Positions 1 to 6,167 of a DNA stretch of 6,838 bases are shown here, in pieces (positions within the stretch are counted from its first letter, which is position 1; the number at the start of each line of letters is the position of its first letter). Position numbers and translations under genes: made by a program. The stretch is from NCBI GenBank assembly GCA_003567095.1, contig PXAQ01000109.1, positions 1 to 6,838 on the forward strand. Reading direction: 5' to 3'. Source of the DNA: Phycisphaerae bacterium. Lineage in GTDB: Bacteria > Planctomycetota > Phycisphaerae > Sedimentisphaerales > Anaerohalosphaeraceae. A model generated the notes under the pieces. The model was given only the letters and a program-made list of their open reading frames with translations, ran no database searches and was not told where the DNA came from.

Positions 1-32
1 TATAACAGAAAAGAGAGTTTTGGAGTAGATTA

Positions 33-74
33 AAAACAAAAAAACCCATTTCTGGCTTAGAAAAAAGGGTTTTT
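33..74 (-). terminator. Rho-independent terminator of the tRNA-Val gene
   Basis: Read on the minus strand, an 8-bp stem (AAAAACCC at 67-74 pairing with GGGTTTTT at 40-47) is followed by a T-rich tract at about 33-40. A shorter inner stem (TTCT/AGAA) can form within the loop. It starts only four bases past the tRNA discriminator base, so it very probably ends the tRNA transcript. The A-rich left side also makes it a possible weak bidirectional terminator. Confidence 0.75.
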
Positions 75-77
75 GAA

Positions 78-151
78 TGGGCGGTACAGGACTTGAACCT
101 GTGACTTCCTGCTTGTAAGGCAGGCGCTCTAGCCAACTGAGCTAACCGCCC
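78..151 (-). tRNA. tRNA-Val (anticodon UAC)
   Basis: The minus strand folds into a complete cloverleaf. The acceptor stem is GGGCGGT/ACCGCCC, the D stem GCTC/GAGC, the anticodon stem CCTGC/GCAGG around loop CTTACAA, the variable loop AAGTC, and the T stem ACAGG/CCTGT around TTCAAGT. The anticodon TAC (plus-strand 115-117) reads GUA and related valine codons. The discriminator base is A at 78, as expected for valine. The CCA tail is not encoded: the following bases read TTC, so CCA must be added by the nucleotidyltransferase. It stands alone between its own promoter and terminator, with no second tRNA next to it. All stems are fully paired, so it should be functional. Confidence 0.97.
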
Positions 152-187
152 TGAATATAACCGATAGACAGAGTTATACTAACAAAA

Positions 188-215
188 ATCATACTGGTAT
201 ATTGGACACTAACAA
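188..215 (-). promoter_or_regulatory. Sigma-70-type promoter for tRNA-Val
   Basis: On the minus strand a -35-like TTGTTA (210-215) and a -10-like TATGAT (188-193) are separated by 16 bp. Transcription would begin near 181, about 30 nt upstream of the mature tRNA 5' end, leaving a short leader for RNase P. Just upstream of the -35, AACTT/AAGTT (214-218 and 223-227) forms a small inverted repeat with loop CGAG. Its role, if any, is unknown. Confidence 0.55.
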
Positions 216-397
216 CTTCGAGAAGTTCGAGCTTACTTTACACAAGACAGGACAGGATTGCAAGACAATTAAAGACAAAAATGGATAATGTGACAGTCGG
301 AATTTAACTGGCGATCACCGGGGCGTTTGCGTGCGGCAGCCGATATGAAAGAAAATGCCGCAACCGGCCTGCGTGGCCTTATCCCCAAACGACAACA

Positions 398-469
398 GCC
401 CGACAGACTTCACCCTAAGCGTCTGTCGGGCCTTGCCGACTTTAAATCACCCATTCCTGCTCACCTCTG
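398..469. repeat. Hairpin repeat element, copy 1
   Basis: A perfect 11-bp inverted repeat (GCCCGACAGAC at 398-408, GTCTGTCGGGC at 421-431) encloses a 12-nt loop. Conserved flanking sequence reaches 469, including GCCGAC (435-440) and TCCTGCTCAC. A second copy lies exactly 280 bp downstream. The right arm could instead pair GTCGG (425-429) with CCGAC (436-440), which would give two mutually exclusive hairpins. No T-tract follows on either strand, so it does not look like an ordinary terminator. It may be a REP-like intergenic palindrome. No transposase is nearby to support mobility. Confidence 0.75.
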
Positions 470-593
470 TGTTCAACAATCTCGAGCCCTCTGAGAGGCG
501 TTGATCACGCTACTGCTCAGGCTCGTCTTCGCAAGCTGACGTTGTTTTGATTGATGCCTTGCAAACCATAGTCATGTTTTGCGCTACACCGTA

Positions 594-611
594 CACCTTT
601 TGAGAAAGGTG
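594..611. repeat. Perfect 7-bp hairpin
   Basis: CACCTTT (594-600) and AAAGGTG (605-611) form a perfect stem with the tetraloop TGAG. It lies between the two hairpin repeat copies and is not itself duplicated. No T-tract follows. It may belong to a larger RNA or DNA structure with the neighbouring palindromes, but nothing further can be said from the sequence. Confidence 0.4.
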
Positions 612-677
612 GTCCTTGTGCTTGCCGCTGACAACTCTTCATCATCCATCATCCGAAGCCACCAAGAACCGGCAATT

Positions 678-750
678 GCCCGACAGACATCACCCTTAGC
701 GTCTGTCGGGCCCTGCCGACTTCTAAACCACCCTCTCCTGCTCACTTCTG
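678..750. repeat. Hairpin repeat element, copy 2
   Basis: Second copy of the element at 398-469, in the same orientation. The 11-bp arms (678-688 and 701-711) are identical to copy 1. By eye the 73 aligned positions show eight mismatches and one single-base gap. The alternative pairing is also kept: GTCGG at 705-709 with CCGAC at 716-720. In the loop, T409 and A417 of copy 1 become A689 and T697 here, which would preserve a T-A pair as A-T. A single pair of changes could equally be chance. Confidence 0.75.
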
Positions 751-1195
751 GTTTCCTCGACGTTGACGTTGCACCAGCCCTTCGACACCCACTCGGCGAA
801 ATCGTCAACACACTATCAAATTTTCAAAAGACACTCGATCAGAACGCGCACAGAAAGGGCGCAGCAAATGTACAAACGGAAAAAATCAGGCAACGACGTT
901 TTATGGGCTGAGTTGCGTTCACTTTGAAACTACTCTTCATCACAGCTCTCCTGTGAGATTGAAATAAGTATTTCAGGAACTTTAAGTATGCTCGGTACAA
1001 GGGAAAAAACCTGACTGACAGTTTGATCATACCAAGCGTTTCAATACAGACTAATGTATTCGAAAAAAGGCGGCAAGTCAATCCGAAATTTCAAAAAATA
1101 TTTTGCCTGCCCGTTAAGTCTTTTTAAACAAGTAATTTATGCTGTAAAAAAAACACGCTTCCCTGATTTTTTTCCACCCCAGTTGGCCGCCTGCC

Positions 1196-1222
1196 TAACG
1201 TTTTCTAAATTTATGAACGTTA
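1196..1222. repeat. 7-bp inverted repeat, possible operator
   Basis: TAACGTT (1196-1202) and AACGTTA (1216-1222) are perfect inverted repeats around a 13-nt AT-rich spacer, about 215 bp upstream of the candidate amrS promoter. Both arms contain the self-complementary AACGTT, which suits a dimeric DNA-binding protein as well as a hairpin. No regulator gene is next to it, and the distance to the promoter is large. Confidence 0.3.
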
Positions 1223-1436
1223 AGCCAGCCGTATTATCCCAGTTGCGGCTTGATCTGATGTGAGGTCCGCCCCTTCTGAGGCCGTCATAAATGCGAGATA
1301 TAAATGCCCGCCTCGCTTACTTTTTGCGTTTTTTCGGCCCCATCGGCTTCTTTTAACTAAAGTCCATATTTATCCTGTTTTTGGCTTCTCGGTTCGGCCA
1401 TCCGACTTTCGGCTCATTTTTTGCACAGATTGCCGC

Positions 1437-1464
1437 TTGCCTGAAATCAGAGAGTGCATATAAT
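1437..1464 (+). promoter_or_regulatory. Promoter overlapping the amrS start
   Basis: A perfect -10 consensus TATAAT (1459-1464) lies 16 bp downstream of a -35-like TTGCCT (1437-1442). Transcription would start around 1471-1473, at the third possible start codon of amrS (ATG at 1472). If it is used, the mRNA would be leaderless or nearly so and the earlier starts at 1454 and 1463 could not be translated from it. The -10 could also be coincidental, since it includes the ATA-ATG of the reading frame. Confidence 0.4.
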
Positions 1465-2503
1465 GGAATTCATGCAGAAGCGGCAATACAAAGAGGCGGT
1501 GCTATGGCAGCAGCTTGAGGGGCGCAAAGTCAACTGCCACCTCTGCCATTGGCGGTGTGTGATCGGGCCGAACAAATTCGGCCGATGCAGCGTCCGCAAA
1601 AACATCGACGGCGTTCTGTATTCGCTCAATTACGACAAAGTCTGCGCGGCCAACAGCGACCCGATAGAAAAAAAACCGCTTTTTCACTTTCAACCGGGTA
1701 GCCAAAGCTTTTCCGTGGCCGCCCCCGGATGTAATTTTCGGTGTGTGTTTTGTCAGAACTGGCAAATCAGCCAGGCGCCGATTGAGCAATTGATTGAAGG
1801 GGCGGCTTTTTCACCCCAAAAGATCGTTGATGCCGCCGTGAAGGCCGGGTGCAAAAACATCGCCTATACGTACACAGAGCCAACAATTTTTATGGAGCTG
1901 TGCGCCGAAACCGCAGCTCTGGCCAAAGAAAAAGGCTTGGCCAATGTTTTTGTCAGCAACGGTTATATGACATCGGAGGCTATCGACTTTGCCCGTCCCT
2001 GGCTGGATGGGATAAACGTGGACTTAAAAGCGTTTACGGAAAGTTTTTACCGTGAGCTGTGTAAAGCGCACCTAACCCCTGTTCTGGACACGCTCGAATA
2101 CCTGGCGCACCAAACGGATATCTGGCTGGAAATCACCACGCTTCTGGTCCCCGGTAAGAACGACAGTGCGGCTGAACTGAAAGATATCGCCGACTTCATC
2201 GCCGGCCGACTCTCGGTCGATATCCCTTGGCATATCAGCCGATTTTTTCCGCAATACCAGATGACCCAGGGCACATCGACCCATGAGGCCGAGCTTGCCC
2301 GCGCCTGCGAGATCGGCAAAGAGGCCGGTTTGCGGTATGTGTATGTGGGCAACCTGCCCGGCAATCGCGCCGAATCCACGTGGTGCTCGCACTGCGGAGC
2401 GCTGTTGATTGAACGGCTCGGCTATCGCCTCCGCTCCAATCACATTAAAAACGGCCGATGTCCTGAATGCAGCACAGAAATCGCCGGACGCGAGTTGAGT
2501 TAA
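1463..2503 (+). CDS. amrS: AmmeMemoRadiSam system radical SAM enzyme (AmrS-like)
   Basis: Cytosolic iron-sulfur enzyme of the radical SAM superfamily, related to pyruvate formate-lyase activating enzyme and expected to cleave S-adenosylmethionine to start radical chemistry. The signature cluster motif is CNFRCVFC (Cys90, Cys94, Cys97, counting from the ATG at 1463). Upstream sit the family's extra N-terminal cysteines (CHLCHWRC at 25-32, Cys42) and the conserved DPIEKKPLFHF stretch (66-76). The C-terminus is a zinc-ribbon-like tail with CSHC (308-311) and CPEC (333-336). The 346-residue length is normal and all expected cysteines are present. Starts are possible at 1454 (GTG), 1463 (ATG, weak GAGAG upstream) and 1472 (ATG). 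The consensus -10 at 1459-1464 favours 1472, which would remove three residues. The usual partner domains AMMECR1 and Memo are not in this window. A PAC2-family gene follows after 34 bp and is probably co-transcribed. The family assignment is firm. The substrate is unknown to me. Confidence 0.9.
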   Translation: MEFMQKRQYKEAVLWQQLEGRKVNCHLCHWRCVIGPNKFGRCSVRKNIDGVLYSLNYDKVCAANSDPIEKKPLFHFQPGSQSFSVAAPGCNFRCVFCQNWQISQAPIEQLIEGAAFSPQKIVDAAVKAGCKNIAYTYTEPTIFMELCAETAALAKEKGLANVFVSNGYMTSEAIDFARPWLDGINVDLKAFTESFYRELCKAHLTPVLDTLEYLAHQTDIWLEITTLLVPGKNDSAAELKDIADFIAGRLSVDIPWHISRFFPQYQMTQGTSTHEAELARACEIGKEAGLRYVYVGNLPGNRAESTWCSHCGALLIERLGYRLRSNHIKNGRCPECSTEIAGRELS

Positions 2504-2537
2504 AACACATTGACCTTTCGAGCTATTGGATGAAACC

Positions 2538-3407
2538 ATGACGGACAAACAATTGAATATCTTTAATGAACCGCATGTCCGGAGCCCGTCGCTGGTGGTC
2601 GGGTTTGACGGCTGGATGGACGGCGGCGATGTGTCCACCGGCACCCTTGATTACCTGCGCATCAAGCTGGGGGCCCTGCCGTTTGCAACGATTGAACCGG
2701 ACGATTTTTATGTCCTGAACACGCCCGGCCCGATGGAGCTGGTCTCGCTGTTTCGCCCGCATGTACGCTATGACAACGGCGTCATCCAGACATACGATTA
2801 TCCGTCAAATCGTTTTTTTGTGCAATCCGATTACAATCTGATGTTGTTTAGCGGCAAGGAGCCCAATCTCCGGTGGGACGCTTTCGCCGATGCGATGTGG
2901 GCGGTGTGTGACCGCTTTGGTGTGCAGCGCATTTTGTGCGTCGGCAGTGTTGCCGGCCTGGCGCCGCACAGCCGCGATCCGCGCATCATGTGTACCCTGT
3001 CGCTTTCGTCATCCCGCAAGCTGGCCGAAAAGATGGGCTTTCAGGTCAGCCAGTACGAAGGGCCGGGCAGCTTTGTGACCCATTTGACGCGCCGAGCCGT
3101 TGAAAAAGACGTGGAGCTGATCAGCCTGGTCGCCGAGACGCCCGCTTACCTGCAGGGCTACAATCCCAAATGCATTGAAACGATGGTGCGGTGTGTTTCC
3201 AGCATTCTGGGCCTGCACCTGGTCTGTGACGATTTGCGGGCCTTGGGCGAAGAGTACGAAAAGCGCGTCAGCGAACTGGTCAGCGAGCAGCCGGAACTGG
3301 CCGAGCGCGTCGAGCAGCTTGAGGAAAGCTACGACAACGAAGTCTTCGAAACCGAACTGGACGACCTGAAATCCTGGCTGCACAGCCGCGGCATCCGCGT
3401 GGATTAA
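2538..3407 (+). CDS. PAC2-family protein (proteasome-assembly-chaperone-like fold)
   Basis: Predicted soluble protein of 289 residues. It opens with the typical PAC2 strand and glycine-rich turn (SLVVGFDGWMDGGDV, about 18-32). The middle carries the PHSRDPRI motif after a VGSVAGLA strand, then YEGPGSFVTHL and the ETPAYLQGYNP segment with its following helix. The last 50 residues are highly acidic and probably helical or coiled-coil (about 240-275). In archaea and actinobacteria this family is linked to the proteasome or to ATP-grasp-like partners. Most bacterial members have no known function, and no proteasome gene is present here. The ATG at 2538 is preferred over the in-frame TTG at 2526 because GGATG lies 5 nt upstream of it. 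It lies 34 bp after amrS on the same strand, so co-transcription is likely. The gap to the convergent permease gene contains only a weak hairpin (3452-3464) without a T-tract. Confidence 0.85.
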   Translation: MTDKQLNIFNEPHVRSPSLVVGFDGWMDGGDVSTGTLDYLRIKLGALPFATIEPDDFYVLNTPGPMELVSLFRPHVRYDNGVIQTYDYPSNRFFVQSDYNLMLFSGKEPNLRWDAFADAMWAVCDRFGVQRILCVGSVAGLAPHSRDPRIMCTLSLSSSRKLAEKMGFQVSQYEGPGSFVTHLTRRAVEKDVELISLVAETPAYLQGYNPKCIETMVRCVSSILGLHLVCDDLRALGEEYEKRVSELVSEQPELAERVEQLEESYDNEVFETELDDLKSWLHSRGIRVD

Positions 3408-3469
3408 CCCGCGAATTTCTGCCCGTCTGTATTGCTCGCTTAGCCTCCGTACCAGCCCCGCTGGAAAGG

Positions 3470-4906
3470 TTACAGATTCATCAACAATTCCGACTTTAAA
3501 TTCTTGTCCATATCCGATCGAATTTCAATCAAATCCCTGTACCGTTTGGCAATCAGCAACCCCGGCAGTACCAGGCAGATCAGATTGAAAACAATCGGCA
3601 TTAAAAGTGTCGTTGTGTCATAAAACTCATCAAAAACACTCAATATCCCGAAAGGGCTGAAGAGATAGATCACCTCATTCTCAAAAATCGATCCCAGAAT
3701 AAGCGGCAGGATTCCATACAGCACCGCAAAGAAGCCCAGCAGATAACCAATCTTTTCGTTTATTGGCCGCCAGAGGGCGTACGTTTCCAACAGGGCCAGC
3801 AATACCAGCAAAAAACTGAAGGTCAATATTGCCAGCCACATAAATTTCTCCCTATCCGCTTCGGCCGCAAAGCAGGCTGCGCCCCCAAAGACCAGCCAGA
3901 TGGCAAACAGTACCACACCTCCGACGATGTTGGAGTTCATCATCAGACGGCCGCCGAGCCCCCGGAGCCGATGGGCGGCGCGGCTGATTTCAAGATACTG
4001 ACCAAAATCCCGAATTGCGAACAGCGGAACAACGGCAACCGGCAAAAGGCCCAGCACCCAGAATCCGCGTATCGCGTCTGAGCCGTTTTCCAGCAAATAG
4101 ACATAAAACAACCCACCGAGCATCGCCATAAACGTCAGCATAAATAACCCCGCCCCCAGTCGGCTGAACAACGCCTCATATTCACATTTAAACCGCCGAA
4201 GCACGCCGACATATGCCCAGACCGCGAAGAATAGAGCATACACCGCGACCAAATACACCACCGGTATTGCGAATGTATAAAAATACGCATTTGTTTCTTC
4301 GAGTGTTGATTCATAAACCACCTCATAAATTATCCCCATCAGCGGCCCGAACGCAAAAAAGCCAATTACCAGTAATACCACAAAGCTGTTGGTTTTGGTT
4401 TTTTTGAACGACAGCACCGAAAACATCAGCGCCAACACATTAAGCATTACCGCCAGCGCAAGCAGTGCCGCGAGCAGTTGGAGTATAAGAGCCTTCGAAA
4501 GTCCCGCGGCAAACCCGAACCCCAGACACAATCCCAGATTGATGACTCCGATGGACAGGTAAAACAGATTGCGTCCTATCAATATCCCTGCTGCTTTTTG
4601 AGATGCTCGCAGCGGCAGCATTCTGAAAAAGTCGAAAGATTTGTCCACGATTTCCCGTGACACGACCGTTGAGCAGTTGCCCGGACACAGCAGCCACAGC
4701 AAAAACACCTCAAGAACCGCAAACTGAACAAATAAACCCTTGTATAAATGTGCCTGCGTCGGGTAGGCATGGCCGTACAGATAGATCGAACTGTTGATAA
4801 ACAAAATCAGCAACACAAGGCCTGCATACACGGCTCCGAACACGCCAACCTGCTGCAGACGAAACTGGCTGAAACGATAACGGCGAATGATTGGATTGGC
4901 CTGCAT
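3470..4906 (-). CDS. ABC-2-type transporter permease, polytopic membrane protein
   Basis: Inner-membrane subunit of 478 residues, expected to form the channel for the ATPase encoded just upstream. The protein is very hydrophobic, with about 11-12 predicted membrane segments (for example near residues 21-43, 55-75, 105-133, 137-165, 172-196, 210-236, 250-272, 281-303, 326-350, 357-376, 385-407 and 437-456). After the second segment the cytoplasmic stretch SREIVDKSFDFFRMLPL resembles the ABC-2 coupling region, in which an E/R-rich loop precedes a leucine-proline turn. It is longer than the usual six-helix ABC-2 permease and may be an internal duplication or a double-length half-transporter. The start ATG has a strong ribosome-binding site, GGGAGGT at 4911-4917, 4 nt upstream. 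The gap to the ATPase stop codon is only 12 bp, so the two are translated from one mRNA. The substrate cannot be read from the sequence. Export of a lipid, drug or peptide, or a role in envelope biogenesis, would all fit. Confidence 0.85.
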   Translation of the reverse strand: MQANPIIRRYRFSQFRLQQVGVFGAVYAGLVLLILFINSSIYLYGHAYPTQAHLYKGLFVQFAVLEVFLLWLLCPGNCSTVVSREIVDKSFDFFRMLPLRASQKAAGILIGRNLFYLSIGVINLGLCLGFGFAAGLSKALILQLLAALLALAVMLNVLALMFSVLSFKKTKTNSFVVLLVIGFFAFGPLMGIIYEVVYESTLEETNAYFYTFAIPVVYLVAVYALFFAVWAYVGVLRRFKCEYEALFSRLGAGLFMLTFMAMLGGLFYVYLLENGSDAIRGFWVLGLLPVAVVPLFAIRDFGQYLEISRAAHRLRGLGGRLMMNSNIVGGVVLFAIWLVFGGAACFAAEADREKFMWLAILTFSFLLVLLALLETYALWRPINEKIGYLLGFFAVLYGILPLILGSIFENEVIYLFSPFGILSVFDEFYDTTTLLMPIVFNLICLVLPGLLIAKRYRDLIEIRSDMDKNLKSELLMNL

Positions 4907-4918
4907 TTCGACCTCCCG

Positions 4919-5860
4919 TTAGCTAATATGCATATTTTTTTCGACCGACAGCGTCATAAACAAATCTTCCAGGCTGGTTTTCTGTCGTGCCAGTTCGGCC
5001 ACTTCGATACCGGCTGTTACCAGACTGCGGTTGATTCGGGCTGCGGACGCCGGCCCATCAACGCCGTTGACTGTAATGGCGCCGTCGTCTGCGGTGTTAA
5101 TTTCAAGTCCCTCAATCTCACGCAACACCTGCTCGGCCTTGGCCGTGTCACCAAGTACCTTGACTGTGACAGCATGCTGTCCGACAATCCGTCGCTCAAT
5201 CTCCTCGACACTACCGTACATCAGCAACCGGCCGCAATTCATGATAGCCAAGTGTGTGCAAAACCCCGATAGCTCCGTAAGAATATGCGACGAAATAATG
5301 ATCGTCTTGCCTTCTCGTCCCAGCCGACGCAGAATATCCCGAAGCTGAATCCGCGCCATCGGGTCCAGCCCTGATGCCGGCTCATCCAACAGGAACACCG
5401 TGGGCTCTCGCACCAGCAGCGTCGCCAGTCCAAGTCGCTGGACCATCCCTCGAGACAAATGACGAATCAGATTATCCTTTTTACTGTCCAGTGTCACATA
5501 CGTCAGGGCCGCATCGACCCGTCCGGGAATCTCCTGGGCCGGCACATGATATGCCCGCGCAAAAAAGTCCAGACATTCCCATAATGTCAGGTCGGGGTAT
5601 AAGTTGAAAAAGTCCGGCAGATACCCGATACTGTGGCGAATCGACAAAGGTTTTTTCCGCAAATCCGCCTGGCAGATTGTTGCCGTTCCATCCGTCGGCG
5701 GCAACAGGGTCGCCAGCATCCGCAACAGCGTTGTCTTGCCGGCGCCGTTTGGCCCGATCAATCCGATAACCTGCCCGGCCTGAGCTGAAAATGAAACATC
5801 ATCCACAGCCACCAAAGAATTGAACTCCTTGCGGAGAGCCTCAAGTTGGACACTACCCAT
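4919..5860 (-). CDS. ABC transporter ATP-binding protein
   Basis: Cytosolic ATPase of 313 residues that powers the permease encoded immediately downstream. In order it shows Walker A GPNGAGKT (36-43), a Q-loop region IGYLPDFFNLY (78-88) with Asp83 where glutamine is usual, the signature LSRGM (135-139) in place of LSGGQ, Walker B with catalytic glutamate FLLDEP (156-161), D-loop SGLDP (163-167) and switch histidine SSHIL (190-194). A roughly 100-residue C-terminal domain follows, as in CcmA/NatA-like exporters of the ABC-2 group. The ATG at 5860 is chosen over the in-frame TTG at 5875 because AGGGA lies 6 nt upstream of it. The first gene of a two-gene operon, it is preceded by its own promoter (5926-5954) and a leader hairpin (5885-5914). 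The aspartate and the LSRGM form recur in this ATPase subgroup as I know it, so they probably do not mean loss of activity. Confidence 0.93.
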   Translation of the reverse strand: MGSVQLEALRKEFNSLVAVDDVSFSAQAGQVIGLIGPNGAGKTTLLRMLATLLPPTDGTATICQADLRKKPLSIRHSIGYLPDFFNLYPDLTLWECLDFFARAYHVPAQEIPGRVDAALTYVTLDSKKDNLIRHLSRGMVQRLGLATLLVREPTVFLLDEPASGLDPMARIQLRDILRRLGREGKTIIISSHILTELSGFCTHLAIMNCGRLLMYGSVEEIERRIVGQHAVTVKVLGDTAKAEQVLREIEGLEINTADDGAITVNGVDGPASAARINRSLVTAGIEVAELARQKTSLEDLFMTLSVEKNMHIS

Positions 5861-5873
5861 ATCAAATCCCTTC

Positions 5874-5914
5874 AAAAAACAGCGTTCGGCGATCGCAAGG
5901 TTCCGCCAGCCGAA
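5874..5914 (-). promoter_or_regulatory. Leader hairpin and U-tract upstream of the ABC operon
   Basis: On the minus strand TTCGGC (5909-5914) pairs with GCCGAA (5885-5890), with a possible inner stem GCGG/TTGC around loop AACC. A run of six T follows at 5874-5879, after five unpaired bases. The ribosome-binding site of the ATPase comes directly after. It sits in the predicted 5' leader and could act as a weak attenuator or an mRNA-stabilising hairpin. The five-base gap before the T-run makes efficient termination doubtful. Confidence 0.3.
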
Positions 5915-5925
5915 TAAACACCGAA

Positions 5926-5954
5926 ATGCTATATCCTCCCTCGGGTTTTGTCAA
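5926..5954 (-). promoter_or_regulatory. Promoter of the ABC transporter operon
   Basis: On the minus strand a perfect -35 TTGACA (5949-5954) is followed after 17 bp by TAGCAT (5926-5931), a 4/6 match to the -10 consensus. TATAGC two bases upstream is an alternative -10. Transcription would start near 5919, giving a leader of about 59 nt before the ATPase ATG at 5860. Confidence 0.55.
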
Positions 5955-6053
5955 ATAATATTTCTTCGCGTTTTCCTTCCTATGGTCTACTCCCCACGGG
6001 GTGGTTTAACGCATGGAAGTATTGACAAATCGATTGCCTTTTCGAGCATTATT

Positions 6054-6167
6054 TCAGGATTTCCATCGTCTGATGATGACCTTTTCCAACTCGAAGATCG
6101 CAAAGATGACCACTCCGGCGATGAAAATCCACAGCCATTGGCTTTGACGGCGTGCCACGGGCGTCAT
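6054..6167 (-). CDS. Very small single-pass membrane peptide, possibly frame-disrupted
   Basis: A 37-residue frame with the layout of a small membrane protein: a basic N-terminus (ARRQSQ), a hydrophobic helix WLWIFIAGVVIFAIF (residues 11-25), then a charged tail ending RRWKS. No other frame here gives such a clean segment. Its ATG at 6167 has no ribosome-binding site. A good one (GGAGAG) instead precedes an ATG at 6193 in another frame, which stops after nine codons by overlapping this ATG (ATGA). One extra A in the AAAAA run at 6170-6174, or a -1 slip there, would join both parts into a 46-residue protein beginning MTENDKQKT. It lies 60 nt after the copA stop codon on the same strand and is probably on the same transcript. 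I recognise no family. It could be a small accessory peptide of the copper ATPase, an unrelated membrane peptide, or a gene broken by one indel. Confidence 0.5.
   Translation of the reverse strand: MTPVARRQSQWLWIFIAGVVIFAIFELEKVIIRRWKS

Larger units (their letters stand above)
216..1436. other. Long intergenic region without a convincing protein gene
   Basis: About 1.2 kb between the tRNA-Val promoter and the amrS promoter. Open frames of 60-110 codons occur on both strands, but their products are compositionally random, lack a good ribosome-binding site, and some run through the hairpin repeats at 398-469 and 678-750. I therefore call no gene. The left half (about 300-800) is richer in G+C and holds the two-copy hairpin element and further inverted repeats, for example TGCGGCA/TGCCGCA at 332-338 and 356-362. 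The right half (about 950-1250) is A+T-rich, with small perfect inverted repeats at 961-974 (GAAATA/TATTTC) and 1043-1060 (AATACA/TGTATT). The region could hide a structured RNA or the remains of a decayed gene. I recognise no tmRNA, RNase P, SRP or 6S signature. Confidence 0.6.

Noticed and set aside
579..911. 110-codon open frame on the plus strand
   Set aside because: It runs through the second hairpin repeat, lacks a ribosome-binding site, and its product has no recognisable domain or normal amino-acid pattern.
839..1081. 80-codon open frame on the minus strand
   Set aside because: It has no good start signal. The hydrophobic look comes from A+T-rich sequence, and nothing resembles a known family.
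1293..1335. GCGAG/CTCGC inverted repeat followed by T-rich sequence
   Set aside because: The stem is only 5 bp with a 14-nt loop, the T-runs are interrupted, and there is no gene upstream for it to terminate.
2072..2644. 190-codon open frame on the minus strand opposite amrS and the PAC2 gene
   Set aside because: It crosses the junction of two well-supported genes on the other strand and is explained by their codon use.
3452..3464. CCAGC/GCTGG hairpin between the convergent PAC2 and permease genes
   Set aside because: A 5-bp stem with a 3-nt loop and no T-tract on either side is not enough to call a terminator.
4748..5272. 174-codon open frame on the plus strand opposite the ABC genes
   Set aside because: It overlaps two clear genes antisense and spans their junction. 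There is no family motif.
5890..5897. GCGATCGC-like palindrome reminiscent of the cyanobacterial HIP1 repeat
   Set aside because: It occurs once, is incomplete, and lies inside the leader hairpin. One site is expected by chance and the genes do not look cyanobacterial.
5992..6004. CCAC/GTGG hairpin within CCCCACGGGGTGG
   Set aside because: It has a short stem and no T-tract on the minus strand, so it is not supported as the terminator of the copA transcript.
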